Below, in pieces: positions 1 through 9,852 of a stretch of DNA of 64,000 nucleotides (position 1 is the first letter of the stretch; each line of letters starts with the position of its first letter). The DNA is taken from assembly GCF_016834455.1 (NCBI RefSeq), contig NZ_CP069213.1, forward strand, positions 4,007,501 to 4,071,500. The letters are read 5' to 3'. Under the pieces are notes generated by a model. The model ran no database searches. It saw nothing but the letters and a program-made list of their open reading frames with translations, and was not told where the DNA came from. This DNA comes from Shewanella litorisediminis (GTDB lineage: Bacteria; Pseudomonadota; Gammaproteobacteria; Enterobacterales; Shewanellaceae). The position numbers and the translations under genes were made by a program.

Positions 1-108
1 GGCTTTAACAGTGGAGTCTTCGTTATTCACTATGTCCAGAAGTTCGGCAATCGCTTTGGGAAGCCTTGGTAATTCATCAACTTTTTGAAGCAGTGCGGCT
101 GAATGCAT
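1..108 (-). CDS. HDOD-domain protein, N-terminal fragment (cut by window edge)
   Basis: The first 36 codons of a gene that continues off the left edge. It starts at an ATG read leftward from 108, preceded by a good GGAGAAAG ribosome site. The fragment carries the stretch LPRLPKAIAELLDIVNN, which resembles the usual opening of HDOD domains (LPxLPxxxxxLLxLxN). HDOD proteins are HD-related signalling proteins, often fused to other modules, with no single biochemical function. The gene lies 62 bases downstream of the methyltransferase-like gene on the same strand. The family call rests on a short fragment and is tentative. Confidence 0.6.
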   Translation of the reverse strand, partial: MHSAALLQKVDELPRLPKAIAELLDIVNNEDSTVKA

Positions 109-170
109 GGGACTTTCTCCTCTGGGTGACAAATAAACTATAGTCCAGAAGATTCAGCCGCCAGCGGGGT

Positions 171-926
171 TCAGGGTTTAGTAAACTTAAGTACGAATCT
201 GTCGCTGTGGCCCCGGATACTTTTATCAAACACCGAGATATCCAGCGGATCGGACTTGTTGGCCAGCGCATCCAACTCACCGTCATACCTGAAACCTGCC
301 TCTGTCATTTTTTCTATTACCAGGACGGGATCCATGCGATGCAGCTGCTCTGCCACGTCGGCACCGCTGCCGGGTTTAGCCCTGTGATCGATAATCGCAA
401 CCTGGCCACCGGACTTAAGCGAGCTCAGCATCAGAGCCACCAGCTTATCCACGTCAATCGAGGGCCAGTCCTGGGTGCTGTAGAGCGCATCATGAAATCC
501 CAGCACGAAAAATATCCGGTCAAAACTCTGGTCGACAAAGTGCAGATCATTTGCCTCAGCCAATAAGGTTTCCACATTGGGTAAGCGGGCAGCGTAGTCC
601 CTTTGCTTGAGTTCATCGCCGGCAAAGGGCAGGTAAGCCTGGTTGTTGTGGGCCACCACCCGACCATCTTTGCCGACGGCACGGGCAAGCAGCTCGGTGT
701 AATAGCCACCACCGGAAAAGAGGTCCAGCACCTTTTGTCCGGGCGCCACCTCAAAGTAACTCAGGATAAGGTCCGGCTTGCGCTGGATATCCCGTCCACG
801 ATCGGCTGCAGGCCGCGCTTTATCAGTCATTGCATTGCGAATATGCGGACCAATTTCACGGGCATCGACCACCGCAGGCACCAAAAGGCTCAGAGCCAAC
901 AAACTCCATACACTCACAGCTTTCAT
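171..926 (-). CDS. exported class I SAM-dependent methyltransferase-like protein
   Basis: A 251-residue protein with a cleavable signal peptide (about residues 1-22, ending near VVDA). It is followed by a Rossmann methyltransferase core: motif I is VLDLFSGGGYYTE (about 66-78), and an acidic loop and the IIDHRAKPGSG segment lie further on. It resembles a family of predicted methyltransferases that carry signal peptides in many proteobacteria. Substrate and function are unknown. The predicted export is odd, because S-adenosylmethionine is cytoplasmic. The gene is divergent from the TonB-like gene. The fold is fairly secure; the activity is not. Confidence 0.75.
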   Translation of the reverse strand: MKAVSVWSLLALSLLVPAVVDAREIGPHIRNAMTDKARPAADRGRDIQRKPDLILSYFEVAPGQKVLDLFSGGGYYTELLARAVGKDGRVVAHNNQAYLPFAGDELKQRDYAARLPNVETLLAEANDLHFVDQSFDRIFFVLGFHDALYSTQDWPSIDVDKLVALMLSSLKSGGQVAIIDHRAKPGSGADVAEQLHRMDPVLVIEKMTEAGFRYDGELDALANKSDPLDISVFDKSIRGHSDRFVLKFTKP

Positions 927-1101
927 GTTTTTCCCCCAATAGTTATTTGCACCACCATCTTGGTAAATAAAAGGTTTTTTATCTGTTTATTATTTGTAAA
1001 TATTTGCTTTTATTGAGGAAAAGTGTAAGGAAATGTTTGCCGGTTAAATTTCGAACTGCTAGCTATATCAGTGAAAGCCAATACAACACAGGAAGGTGGA
1101 T

Positions 1102-1710
1102 ATGGGTAAATCGCTGATGCAAAAAGGTACGCTGGGCATGTTGGGCGCCTTGGTCACCCTGGGGCTGTTCGTCTTTATGGCCTATCTGGTAAAACAGCCT
1201 CCGGTGGAATATCAGGAGCAGACTGCTACGCCAGAACCCCTGGTACACATGCCGGACAGAGAGGAACCAAGACCCATTCGAGATACCACGCCACCGCCGA
1301 TGCCTGAACCGATAAAACCGGTGGAAATCGCCACAACCGCGGAAAGCTCAGGAAGTGAAGTAGCGGTAGACTCACCCACGATAGAACTTCCGCCGGTATC
1401 CCACGGCAGTTCAAACTTTGGCAACTCAGACTATGATGCCGTGCCGGTTGTGCAAATCCAGCCCAACTACCCCATCAGCGCCGCCCAAAACGGCAAGGAA
1501 GGCTTTGTGGTGTTGGGCTTTGATATCGCCGCCGATGGCAGCACCACCAATGTGCGGGTGTTGGACGCCAACCCCAAACGCACCTTCGATGCCGCCGCCC
1601 GCGACGCGGTAAAACGCTGGAAGTACAAACCCAAGATGGTCGATGGCAAACCCGTTGGTGTGAGTAACCAGCAAATTCGCCTCGACTTCAGCCTGGATCA
1701 GCGGATTTAA
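1102..1710 (+). CDS. TonB family energy transducer
   Basis: A 202-residue inner-membrane-anchored protein. One transmembrane helix (about 8-30) is followed by a proline-rich periplasmic spacer (about 33-75, rich in PxP and acidic residues) and a C-terminal TonB domain (about 112-200). The signature FVVLGFDIAADGSTTNVRVL is followed by an AVKRWKYKP segment. TonB proteins pass proton-motive energy from ExbB/ExbD to outer-membrane receptors. No exbB, exbD or receptor lies nearby, so the partner is unknown. The ATG at 1102 is preferred over the GTG at 1096 because AGGAAGG sits just before it. Its stop overlaps the convergent permease stop by 4 bases. Confidence 0.85.
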   Translation: MGKSLMQKGTLGMLGALVTLGLFVFMAYLVKQPPVEYQEQTATPEPLVHMPDREEPRPIRDTTPPPMPEPIKPVEIATTAESSGSEVAVDSPTIELPPVSHGSSNFGNSDYDAVPVVQIQPNYPISAAQNGKEGFVVLGFDIAADGSTTNVRVLDANPKRTFDAAARDAVKRWKYKPKMVDGKPVGVSNQQIRLDFSLDQRI

Positions 1711-2963
1711 CAGGCGCCACCGGCTTTACGCTGCAAATGCCCCTTCTGCCACCACAGCAGGGGCAACACCAGCATCAGCAGCATGATGGCGTAGGCCATA
1801 CGCTCACCAAGGGACAGCCCCAGCGCAATACAGAATCCAAGCCCCAACAGGATCCAGTGGCGGGACGAGGTACCCAACAGGCGCCAGGCAGCCAGCATCG
1901 ACATGGCATAGATAATCACAAACACCCCGTTGCTCCAGGCAATCAGCTGTTCCAGATCCTGCTCGAACACAAACACCAGCGTCAGCACCGCTGCCATGGC
2001 GCCCAAAATAGCCGTTTGAGCACGCACCGGCACCCCATGATCATTCAGGCGCTGGAAATAGCGCGGCATAATGCCCTCGCGGCTGAAGCTCCACAGCAAC
2101 CGGGCAGCACTGCCGGCATAGACGTTTACAGTGGCCAGGCCCGCGGAAACGCCCAGCACACCAATCACCTGAGCACCGCCGCCCCCAAGCAGGGTATCGA
2201 ATACTCCCATCATGGCCACGCCCGTGACGGATGGCACCAGCCACAGCAAGCTGGTGCAGCCCAGATAAATCAGCCCCACCAGCACTGTGCCCAGCATCAT
2301 GGCCGGGATCATGTCTTTTTCCGGCTCGCGAAAATCGTGTGCCAGGTGGGTCATGGCCTCAACCCCGAGGAAGCTCCAGAAGGCGATGCCTGCAGCCAGC
2401 ATCATGGGGCCGGTCTGCCAGGCTGATTCAAAATCCGGCAATTTGACGGCGTGATGTTGCACCCCCAGGCCCATAAAGAGCGCGAGCACCACGGCCACTA
2501 TCCCCAGGGTCAGAGCGAACTGCGCCTTGGCTGACACCTGCAATCCCTTGAGATTCGCGAACCACAGCAAACCTATGACCAGCAGCTGCGCGACTAACAG
2601 TTCAGCACCCGCCAATGGCAGTATGGCGGTGACAAACTGAAAGGTCATCAAAATGGCGGCGGGCGCCCCCATGGGGATCACCAACAAAAAGATAAGCCCG
2701 ATGCTGCGCCCCAGCGTACGGCCAAAGGCCTTTTCCACAAAGAAGGCTGGCCCGGCAGCATGGGGGAAACGACTCGCCAATCGGCCAAACACCAGAGTCA
2801 CGGGAATAATGGCAAGGGTCAGTAACGCCCATGCCCAAAGTGCGCTGGTACCGGCTTTGGCCAGGGTCATCTGCGGCAAAATAAACACCCCAGTGCCCAG
2901 TAAAGTGGTGGCCATGAGTCCGGCGCCTTGCCAGCGGCCGATCGTTCCTTTGATATGTTCCAT
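1707..2963 (-). CDS. APC-family amino acid permease, YjeH-like exporter
   Basis: A 418-residue polytopic inner-membrane protein of the amino acid-polyamine-organocation family with about 12 hydrophobic helices. It begins with a GTGVFILPQ segment, typical of the first unwound substrate helix in this family. Its length and pattern match E. coli YjeH (418 residues), reported to export methionine and branched-chain amino acids; LWSFSREG and MTHLAHDFREPEKDMIPAMM are similar landmarks. It faces an Lrp/AsnC regulator gene, a common arrangement for amino acid exporters controlled by a neighbouring Lrp-type protein. Substrate is inferred only from the family and neighbour. Confidence 0.8.
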   Translation of the reverse strand: MEHIKGTIGRWQGAGLMATTLLGTGVFILPQMTLAKAGTSALWAWALLTLAIIPVTLVFGRLASRFPHAAGPAFFVEKAFGRTLGRSIGLIFLLVIPMGAPAAILMTFQFVTAILPLAGAELLVAQLLVIGLLWFANLKGLQVSAKAQFALTLGIVAVVLALFMGLGVQHHAVKLPDFESAWQTGPMMLAAGIAFWSFLGVEAMTHLAHDFREPEKDMIPAMMLGTVLVGLIYLGCTSLLWLVPSVTGVAMMGVFDTLLGGGGAQVIGVLGVSAGLATVNVYAGSAARLLWSFSREGIMPRYFQRLNDHGVPVRAQTAILGAMAAVLTLVFVFEQDLEQLIAWSNGVFVIIYAMSMLAAWRLLGTSSRHWILLGLGFCIALGLSLGERMAYAIMLLMLVLPLLWWQKGHLQRKAGGAC

Positions 2964-3129
2964 CTGTTAGATTATTGCTGCGGGAAATTAGGCAAAGTAT
3001 AGCCCTGAGTCGGGTCACATTCTGCCGCCCTTCTCCAGCACTAGGTTGACTTTAGCCGTCATTTTAGCGGTTTTTAACCACAATTCCGGCATTTCGTCGG
3101 CAAATGTTAATCATCGAGGAGTCTTAAGG

Positions 3130-3561
3130 TTGGACAAGTTTGATCAGGCCATTATTCAGGCATTGCGCCAGGACGCCAGAAGAAGCATTTCAACCATTGC
3201 CGACGAAGTGAATCTGTCTCGCAGTGCGGTTTCAGAACGTATTAAAAAGCTTGAACAATCCGGGGTGATCCGCGGCTATCAGGTACTCCTGTCCGAATCG
3301 CAAAAAGAAGGCGTATCGGCCTACTTTGAAATTCAGCATAAGTGCCCCCGCTGTGCCGATGTGGTGCACGTGTTCCATGCCATTCCTGAAGTGCTTACCT
3401 GCCATGGGATCTCCGGTGATATGGACCTGCTGGTGTATGTCCATGCCCCCTCCATGCGTCGCCTGCACGAAATCCGTGAATATATCGACACCCACACTGA
3501 AATTGTAAAAATCAAAACCCACGTGGTGATGAGCGAGTGGATTAACAATCTCGCGCCCTGA
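3130..3561 (+). CDS. Lrp/AsnC family transcriptional regulator
   Basis: A 143-residue regulator with an N-terminal winged helix-turn-helix (about 3-60: LDKFDQAIIQALRQDARRS, then VNLSRSAVSERIKKLE) and a C-terminal ligand-binding RAM domain (about 65-140). I place the start at TTG 3130. GAGGAG lies 9 bases before it and the protein then begins LDKFD, as Lrp proteins normally do. An in-frame ATG at 3046 would add an unusual 28-residue leader without a ribosome site. It is divergent from the YjeH-like exporter and probably controls it. A Cys pair (HKCPRCADVV, about 84-93) in the ligand domain is notable. Confidence 0.85.
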   Translation: MDKFDQAIIQALRQDARRSISTIADEVNLSRSAVSERIKKLEQSGVIRGYQVLLSESQKEGVSAYFEIQHKCPRCADVVHVFHAIPEVLTCHGISGDMDLLVYVHAPSMRRLHEIREYIDTHTEIVKIKTHVVMSEWINNLAP

Positions 3562-3848
3562 CCTCAAGCACATTCAGATCCTATGGGTGTGGAAATCAGC
3601 AAACGGCAGGACAATGAGTGCACGAATTATTAATCCAGCGGTCAGATTCCGCCTCACTCGCTACGGCTAATTGTGACCATGAAATAGTACAACTGTGATG
3701 CACAGGTGTTCTATCTACGCGGTTTTGAGCCAAACCGATGGACTGCGTGACAATTAGCGAGACCTAATGCTAAGTCTGACAAAATTAGCCTGTTAACTGC
3801 CAAGGTTAGGGGTACACTAAGGTCACTGTTATCCAATCCCTTTTCACC

Positions 3849-5567
3849 ATGGATCACTTGCATTCGAGTACTGCCGAACTCAATTTGTTGTGGGGCTCTT
3901 TGATTCTGGAGGAGCTCACCCGTCACGGTGTAATGCACCTGTGCATGGCACCGGGCTCCCGCTCGACACCACTGACGCTGGCTGCCGCCGCCCAGGACAA
4001 ACTGACCCGGCATCTGCATTTTGATGAACGGGGTCTGGGGTTCCTCGCACTCGGGCTGGCAAAAGCCAGCAAGGCACCGGTGGCCATCATCACCACCTCG
4101 GGTACCGCCGTGGCCAACCTGTATCCAGCCATTGTTGAAGCCTCCCTGACCCACGTGCCCCTGATTATTCTCTCCGGGGACAGACCCTGGGAACTGATTG
4201 GCTGCGGCGCCAATCAGGCTATTGATCAGCCAGGTATTTTTGGCAGCTATGCCCGCCAGCTCAACCTGCCGACACCGGATCTGCGAATTGGCCCGGAAGT
4301 GCTGCTCAGTGCCCTCGATGAAAAGTTGGCCAATCTCGACCGGCCGCTGCACATCAATTGCATGTATCCCGAGCCCCTGTACCCCTCTGACCACAGGTTC
4401 GAGCAATTCGACGGCTATTTAAGCCGTCTTGGCCAGTGGCAGGATACCCAGGCACCTTATCTCTCGGTGGCCAATGCCAACCTCAGCGCCTTCCCGCCCA
4501 GGGATGCCATGATGCGCTTTGTCCACGGTAAAGGGGTCATAGTCGCAGGCACGCTTACCGAAGCCGAAGCCCCGACAGAACTCATCACCTTGTCGCAAAA
4601 ACTGGGTTGGCCGCTGCTGACCGATGCCCAAAGCCAACTGCGCCAGCATCCGGGCGCCATAGGGCATATCGATCAGCTGCTGTTGAACCCCAGGGCCCGT
4701 GCCCTGTTGGATCAGGCCGAACGGGTACTGGTCTTTGGCGGCAGGCTCCTGTCGAAGCGTCTTATCAGTTATCTGGCCGAAAAAGACTGGCACAGCTACT
4801 GGCAGGTATTGCCCCATCAGGAACGACTCGACCCCAGCCACAGCAACAAGCAACTTTGGCTTGGGCGGGCGGGGGATCTGTGCTCGCTGGATTGGCCCCG
4901 CTCATCTGAGGCCAACTGGGCTGCGCAGCTCATCACCTTAAATCAATCCGTTGAGCAGGACTTTATCCATCATATTGATGGCGGAGAATTCGGCGAGGCG
5001 CAGGTTATTCGCGCCATAGCGGCCAGTCATACCGCCGAGCAGCAACTCTTTATCGGTAACAGCCTGCCTGTACGCCTCTACGATATGTTTGCTCCCATAG
5101 GCTGCTGCGCCGCGTCCACCTATACCAACAGGGGCGCGTCCGGCATCGATGGTCTTATCGCCACCGCCTGCGGTGTGGCCCGTCATCAGGGGCGCCCCAC
5201 CACCCTTATACTCGGCGATTTGTCGGCACTGCACGACTTGAACTCATTGGCACTCGCCCGGGATTGTCAGTCGCCCCTGGTGATAGTGGTACTCAACAAT
5301 GATGGCGGCAACATATTCAACTTGCTGCCGGTGCCCACAGAAGAGCTTCGCAGCCATTTCTATCGACTCAGCCATGGGCTGGAGTTTGGCTATGGCGCCG
5401 CCATGTTTGGCCTGCCTTACGACCGGGCCGAAGATATGGAGGCCTTTATCGATGCCTATCAGGCGGCGCTGGAACACCCGGGTGCCTCTGTGATTGAAGT
5501 GACTGTGGCGCAGGATCAAGCCAGCAATCAGATAAGGAGAATGGCCGAGTGGATACGCAGCCGCTGA
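3849..5567 (+). CDS. menD: 2-succinyl-5-enolpyruvyl-6-hydroxy-3-cyclohexene-1-carboxylate synthase
   Basis: A 572-residue thiamine-diphosphate enzyme that joins isochorismate and 2-oxoglutarate in menaquinone synthesis. It has the expected architecture: an N-terminal pyrimidine-binding domain with catalytic-type Glu60 in HFDERGLGF, a middle domain, and a C-terminal diphosphate domain with the GDLS...NN Mg-ThDP motif ([10 protein letters not shown], then [11 protein letters not shown]). Slightly longer than E. coli MenD (556). It is the first gene of the coupled menDHCE operon. The 287 bases upstream (3562-3848) have no gene and presumably hold its promoter; I could not identify a convincing hexamer pair. 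Confidence 0.97.
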   Translation: MDHLHSSTAELNLLWGSLILEELTRHGVMHLCMAPGSRSTPLTLAAAAQDKLTRHLHFDERGLGFLALGLAKASKAPVAIITTSGTAVANLYPAIVEASLTHVPLIILSGDRPWELIGCGANQAIDQPGIFGSYARQLNLPTPDLRIGPEVLLSALDEKLANLDRPLHINCMYPEPLYPSDHRFEQFDGYLSRLGQWQDTQAPYLSVANANLSAFPPRDAMMRFVHGKGVIVAGTLTEAEAPTELITLSQKLGWPLLTDAQSQLRQHPGAIGHIDQLLLNPRARALLDQAERVLVFGGRLLSKRLISYLAEKDWHSYWQVLPHQERLDPSHSNKQLWLGRAGDLCSLDWPRSSEANWAAQLITLNQSVEQDFIHHIDGGEFGEAQVIRAIAASHTAEQQLFIGNSLPVRLYDMFAPIGCCAASTYTNRGASGIDGLIATACGVARHQGRPTTLILGDLSALHDLNSLALARDCQSPLVIVVLNNDGGNIFNLLPVPTEELRSHFYRLSHGLEFGYGAAMFGLPYDRAEDMEAFIDAYQAALEHPGASVIEVTVAQDQASNQIRRMAEWIRSR

Positions 5568-6385
5568 AGCCCTGCCTGCTGATGCTGCATGGTTTTTTAG
5601 GTTGTGGCAGCGACTGGGATACATTAACGCCCGAACTTGAGCCCCACTTTCGCTTGCTCACCCCCGACTTACCGGGGCACGGTATGACGCCTCTTGACGT
5701 GCAGTTCGACGATAGGGCCGAGAGTCAGCTTGGCGGCAATGGCAGCAGCCCGTTTGACAAGGTCTGCCTTGTCCTGCTCGACTGGCTTGATAAACACGAC
5801 GTGACTGAGTTTCACCTACTGGGTTATTCACTCGGTGGCCGTTTAGCCTTACACCTCGCCCATATGGCGCCGAGCAGACTGCTTAGCCTCAACCTCGAGT
5901 CCTGCCACCCGGGGCTTGTGAGTGGCGGTGACAAGACCGAACGGCTCGCGGCCGATAGTCGCTGGGCCGAGCAACTTGCCTCCAAACCCCTGCCAGCGTT
6001 TCTCGATGTCTGGTATCGGCAGGGGGTATTTGCCCATCTCGATGACGATGCCCGTCAGGCACTGGTGGCTCGGCGCAGTGGGCAGCATAAAGAGGCAAAC
6101 CGCCAGGCCTTGGTGCAGATGTATCTGGCCACCTCACTGGCAAATCAAGATGACCTCAGGGCCGTGCCCGCCGCCTTGCCCTGCCCGGTGAATCTCTATG
6201 TGGGTGAGTGGGACCACAAATTTACCGGCCTCGCCAACCAGTGGCAGCAGCATCAATCTGGTATCCACTTGTTTACAATCCAAGGCGCTGGCCACAATTG
6301 TCATGCCGAGCAGCCAGGCCGGTTCGCACACAGCCTGCTTCAGGGCATATTCCATCACTCCAGCATGGGTCAATCGCATGTCTGA
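5549..6385 (+). CDS. menH: 2-succinyl-6-hydroxy-2,4-cyclohexadiene-1-carboxylate synthase
   Basis: A 278-residue alpha/beta-hydrolase-fold enzyme that removes pyruvate from the MenD product. It has the [10 protein letters not shown] oxyanion-loop region, the nucleophile elbow [12 protein letters not shown] and a late histidine in GAGHNCH. It starts at GTG 5549, inside the last codons of menD, with AAGGAGA 8 bases upstream, so translation is coupled to menD. It is about 25 residues longer than E. coli MenH, partly through an inserted stretch around residues 50-75. The product call is supported by operon position as well as sequence. Confidence 0.93.
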   Translation: MDTQPLKPCLLMLHGFLGCGSDWDTLTPELEPHFRLLTPDLPGHGMTPLDVQFDDRAESQLGGNGSSPFDKVCLVLLDWLDKHDVTEFHLLGYSLGGRLALHLAHMAPSRLLSLNLESCHPGLVSGGDKTERLAADSRWAEQLASKPLPAFLDVWYRQGVFAHLDDDARQALVARRSGQHKEANRQALVQMYLATSLANQDDLRAVPAALPCPVNLYVGEWDHKFTGLANQWQQHQSGIHLFTIQGAGHNCHAEQPGRFAHSLLQGIFHHSSMGQSHV

Positions 6386-7463
6386 ACTTTCTTTTGCCCT
6401 CTACCCTTACCGCATCGCCCTCAGTCGTCCGCTGCCCGTGGGTAAGCAGCGCATCATGCATCGCACAGGTTTGGTGCTCGAAGCGAGTACCGGCGAGAAA
6501 AGGGTCTTTGCCGAGATTGCGCCCTTAAGCGGCCCGGATATGGATGGCGCGCCCATCCTTGGCTTCAGCGCCGAGTCCATTGACGACTGCATTGATACGT
6601 TAAAAAGCGGCTTGGCTGGCAGAACATCATCAGATGCAGCTGATTGGGTGGCCAAGCTTGAAGCCATGGCCGATTCGGTTTCGCAGGACGCTGTAGCCTG
6701 GGGGCTTGGTATACTTGCTGCCCAACTCAACGAACAACTTAGTGAGCAGTTGTCTGATGATATAGCCCACCCGATGCCGGACATCCCACTTATCTACCTT
6801 GGCGAGGACGAGCCGTTGGAGGCCGTGCGAAAGCGTGTCAAAGCGCTGCCAGCACAGACCCGCTTCGTTAAGGTAAAGGTGGGCCAAACCTCCATGGAAA
6901 CAGAGCTGAAGCTTATCCATGGGATTCTTGCAGAGCGGCCACAACTGAAGCTGCGGCTCGATGCCAATCAGGGCTTTGAACTGGACGATGCCATTGATTT
7001 TTGTGCTTGCCTGCCCAGGGATGCCATCGACTATATCGAAGAGCCCTGTCGCAACCCGGCCGACAATCCAGCACTCTTCCGGGCCGTTGGTATCGGCTAT
7101 GCGCTTGATGAGTCTCTTGCCCTGTCAGACTTTCACTTCCCTGAAGATCCCCAGTCTCAGGGGCTGAGGGCATTGGTGTTAAAGCCCATGCTGCTGGGCT
7201 CGCCCGCCCGGGTGCAGGCATTTATTGATGACGCCCACTCGCGGGGCATTCGCTGTGTTATCAGCTCAGCACTGGAGTCGTCATTGGGTATCTCAGCGCT
7301 GGCGGCCTTTGCCAAACAGGTCACCCCGGAAGAAGCACCTGGGCTCGACACCCTGTTTCCCTTTGAAGCCGACTGCATCGTCTCACACGGACAGAAGCGC
7401 TGTCTCACGCCAGAAGCCCCCGGGCCTGTGCTTGGCTGTGAACTCGGAGCCTCGCTGCTGTGA
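6378..7463 (+). CDS. menC: o-succinylbenzoate synthase
   Basis: A 361-residue enolase-superfamily dehydratase that makes o-succinylbenzoate from the MenH product. The superfamily residues are visible in order: the KxK pair in FVKVKVG, the metal ligands Asp in LRLDANQG, Glu in YIEEPC and Asp in ALDESLAL, then the late Lys in VLKPMLLG. The start is taken as ATG 6378, which overlaps the menH stop by 8 bases (ATGTCTGA); the reading frame is open further upstream inside menH but without a start that fits the family. Somewhat longer than E. coli MenC (320). Confidence 0.95.
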   Translation: MSELSFALYPYRIALSRPLPVGKQRIMHRTGLVLEASTGEKRVFAEIAPLSGPDMDGAPILGFSAESIDDCIDTLKSGLAGRTSSDAADWVAKLEAMADSVSQDAVAWGLGILAAQLNEQLSEQLSDDIAHPMPDIPLIYLGEDEPLEAVRKRVKALPAQTRFVKVKVGQTSMETELKLIHGILAERPQLKLRLDANQGFELDDAIDFCACLPRDAIDYIEEPCRNPADNPALFRAVGIGYALDESLALSDFHFPEDPQSQGLRALVLKPMLLGSPARVQAFIDDAHSRGIRCVISSALESSLGISALAAFAKQVTPEEAPGLDTLFPFEADCIVSHGQKRCLTPEAPGPVLGCELGASLL

Positions 7464-8905
7464 GCCCTCAGCGTTCAACCTACCCTCAGCTGTCCATCTC
7501 GCCACTGCAGCAAGCAGCGGCCACCTGGCCCGATGCCCATGCACTGATAACGCCGGAATACGTGCTGTCTTTCGAGTTGCTGGCCAGGCGGGTGCGAGAG
7601 GTCGCTCAGCAGCTTAAGGCGCAAAAGATAAAGCGTCTCGGGGTGATTGGCCCGAACAGTGTCGAGCAGATAATCCTCTACTGGGCCTGCGCCGAAGCGG
7701 GCGCACTTTTTTGCCCCCTGTCATGGCGATTCCCAGAATCTCAGCTTGAAGGCCTGATACGTCGCTTTGCCCTTGATGCCCTGCACGCCCCGGCACTGGA
7801 CAGGCTCTGCCCTGCATTGCCCCGTATTCACCTTGAGGACACGACCAGGGGGATGGCCGCAAGCACCGAGGCACCTCCTGTCGCCGCAATCCTCGATTTG
7901 TTGCAGCCGGTCAATCTGGTGCTGAGTTCAGGCTCCACGGGCGAGCCCAAGGCGGCAGTGCATACTCTGGCCAATCACATTGCCAGTGCAGAGGGAGCCC
8001 GATGCCTTATCCCACTGTCGCCGGGCGATCGCTGGCTCCTGTCACTGCCGCTGTTTCATATCGGCGGTATAGCCATTCTCAATCGCTGTGCCCTCGCCGG
8101 GGCGGCGGTGGCCTTACCGGAGCAGCAAACGCCGACAAAGCAGCGGTCGGTCGCACAGGCCATGTCAGCACTGTCGCCCACCCATGTCTCTTTGGTGGCG
8201 GCACAGCTCACTGCCCTGCTTGAGGACTCTCCAGACTCACTTAACTCGGTCAAGGCGTTGCTGCTGGGGGGCGGCGCCATCGGCGGGGCCTTGCTTTCAC
8301 GACTTGAGGCGCTGGGGATCTGTGCCTTTACCAGTTACGGCATGACGGAAATGAGCTCGCAAATCACCACCGGCCCCGCCAATAGCCAGGGTGCCAGCGG
8401 CGCCCTGTTGCCGGGACGGGAGCTCAGAATACGTGAGGGGGAAATTCAGGTGCGGGGCGAGACCCTGTTCCTGGGGTATCTTGAGGAGGATGGCCTCAGA
8501 TTACCGCTCACCGATGACGGCTGGTTTGCCACCAAGGACTGTGGGTATCTGGACGAATCAGGCAGGCTTTTTGTGTCGGGACGGCTCGATAACATGTTTA
8601 TCTGCGGCGGCGAAAACCTGCATCCGGAAGAAATTGAAGCGGCGCTGTGCCAGCATCCACAGGTGCTGGAGGCCATCGTTTATCCCAAAGCCGATAACAC
8701 CTTTGGCCTCTTGCCCCATGCGCTGCTGCGCTGCCGCAATGCCATGCCCACCCAAGCGGAATTGGATGACTTTCTTGCAAGCCGTATCGCCCGCTTTAAA
8801 CGGCCTCGCGCTTATCAAGCCTGGCCCGATGTGGCAACCCGTGGCCTGAAAACCAACCGTAAGGCGGTGGTGGCCGCAGCGCTGCGCGCCGGTGAACCAC
8901 AGTGA
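7460..8905 (+). CDS. menE: o-succinylbenzoate--CoA ligase
   Basis: A 481-residue member of the ANL acyl-CoA synthetase family that activates o-succinylbenzoate with ATP and CoA. Family motifs are present: the P-loop-like LSSGSTGEPKAAVHT, the TSYGMTEMSS adenylate motif, the hinge region GRLDNMFICGGENLHPEE, and a C-terminal catalytic Lys region (RGLKTNRKAV). It starts at GTG 7460, sharing GTGA with the menC stop. It is the last gene of the men operon and is followed by a strong terminator. menB and menA are not in the window. Confidence 0.95.
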   Translation: MSPQRSTYPQLSISPLQQAAATWPDAHALITPEYVLSFELLARRVREVAQQLKAQKIKRLGVIGPNSVEQIILYWACAEAGALFCPLSWRFPESQLEGLIRRFALDALHAPALDRLCPALPRIHLEDTTRGMAASTEAPPVAAILDLLQPVNLVLSSGSTGEPKAAVHTLANHIASAEGARCLIPLSPGDRWLLSLPLFHIGGIAILNRCALAGAAVALPEQQTPTKQRSVAQAMSALSPTHVSLVAAQLTALLEDSPDSLNSVKALLLGGGAIGGALLSRLEALGICAFTSYGMTEMSSQITTGPANSQGASGALLPGRELRIREGEIQVRGETLFLGYLEEDGLRLPLTDDGWFATKDCGYLDESGRLFVSGRLDNMFICGGENLHPEEIEAALCQHPQVLEAIVYPKADNTFGLLPHALLRCRNAMPTQAELDDFLASRIARFKRPRAYQAWPDVATRGLKTNRKAVVAAALRAGEPQ

Positions 8906-8953
8906 GGCCAGGGCGCCAAAACCTGTGAATGCCTGACGGATACCCATAAACAA

Positions 8954-8977
8954 AAAACCGGCCAAAAGGCCGGTTTT
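8954..8977. terminator. bidirectional terminator between menE and rpoH
   Basis: A perfect 10-base-pair stem, AAAACCGGCC / GGCCGGTTTT with an AAAA loop, flanked by A and T runs on both sides. It sits between the convergent menE and rpoH genes and can end transcription from either side. Confidence 0.9.
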
Positions 8978-8994
8978 CTTTTACGTAAGCTTAA

Positions 8995-9852
8995 TCAGGC
9001 TTCCATACGCGCCTTGAGCTTGTTCATGGCGTTCTTTTCAAGCTGACGAATACGCTCGGCCGACACCTGATATTGCTCGGCCAACTCCTGCAGGGTGACC
9101 TTGTCGTCATCCAGCCAGCGGGCACGCAGAATATGCTGGCTGCGCTCATCGAGGGTCTTGATGGCGGAAATCAAACGGTTCTGGGCATTGGATTCCCAGT
9201 TGTCGTTTTCAATATTGGCAGCCAAATCGGAAGAGTGATCTTCCAGATAGTGCACCGGGGCGAAGCCTTCATCGTCGTCGTGATCGTTTACCAAATCGAA
9301 GGCTTGATCCTGAGCCGCCATACGCGACTCCATTTCGGTCACATCTTCTTTGGACACACCCAGGTTTTCTGCCACCATGGCCACTTCGTCGTCTGAGAAC
9401 CAGCCCAAACGCTGCTTGGCTTTACGCAGATTGAAGAACAGCTTGCGCTGGGCCTTGGTGGTGGCCACTTTGACAATGCGCCAGTTTTTCAGCACATATT
9501 CGTGAATTTCTGCCTTGATCCAGTGCACGGCAAAAGACACCAAACGCACACCCACATCGGGATCGAAGCGTTTAACGGCCTTCATCAGGCCAATATTGCC
9601 TTCCTGGATCAGGTCTGCCTGTGGCAGGCCATAGCCTGAGTAGCTCTTGGCCACATGAACCACAAAGCGCAAGTGGGACATAATCAGCTGCTTTGCTGCC
9701 TGCAGGTCACCGGTTTCCTGCAAACGCTTGGCGAGCTGATACTCCTGCTCCGCCTCCAGCATGGGCATGCTGTTGACCGAGTGAATATAAGCTTCAAGGC
9801 TACTGGCTCCCTGGGGGACCATCAGTGCCATTGATTGCGTTTGTCCAGTCAT
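8995..9852 (-). CDS. rpoH: heat-shock RNA polymerase sigma factor (sigma-32)
   Basis: A 285-residue group 3 sigma factor directing transcription of heat-shock genes. Region 2 is intact ([21 protein letters not shown], then [14 protein letters not shown]). The diagnostic RpoH box [15 protein letters not shown] follows, and region 4 has a clear helix-turn-helix ([21 protein letters not shown]). Length matches E. coli RpoH (284). It lies downstream of ftsX, as in other gammaproteobacteria, but separated by 212 bases that should contain its own promoters. Confidence 0.97.
   Translation of the reverse strand: MTGQTQSMALMVPQGASSLEAYIHSVNSMPMLEAEQEYQLAKRLQETGDLQAAKQLIMSHLRFVVHVAKSYSGYGLPQADLIQEGNIGLMKAVKRFDPDVGVRLVSFAVHWIKAEIHEYVLKNWRIVKVATTKAQRKLFFNLRKAKQRLGWFSDDEVAMVAENLGVSKEDVTEMESRMAAQDQAFDLVNDHDDDEGFAPVHYLEDHSSDLAANIENDNWESNAQNRLISAIKTLDERSQHILRARWLDDDKVTLQELAEQYQVSAERIRQLEKNAMNKLKARMEA

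Noticed and set aside
1737..2426. Plus-strand frame rich in Gln and His opposite the YjeH-like permease
   Set aside because: Composition is what results from reading a hydrophobic membrane protein gene in reverse; no start signal.
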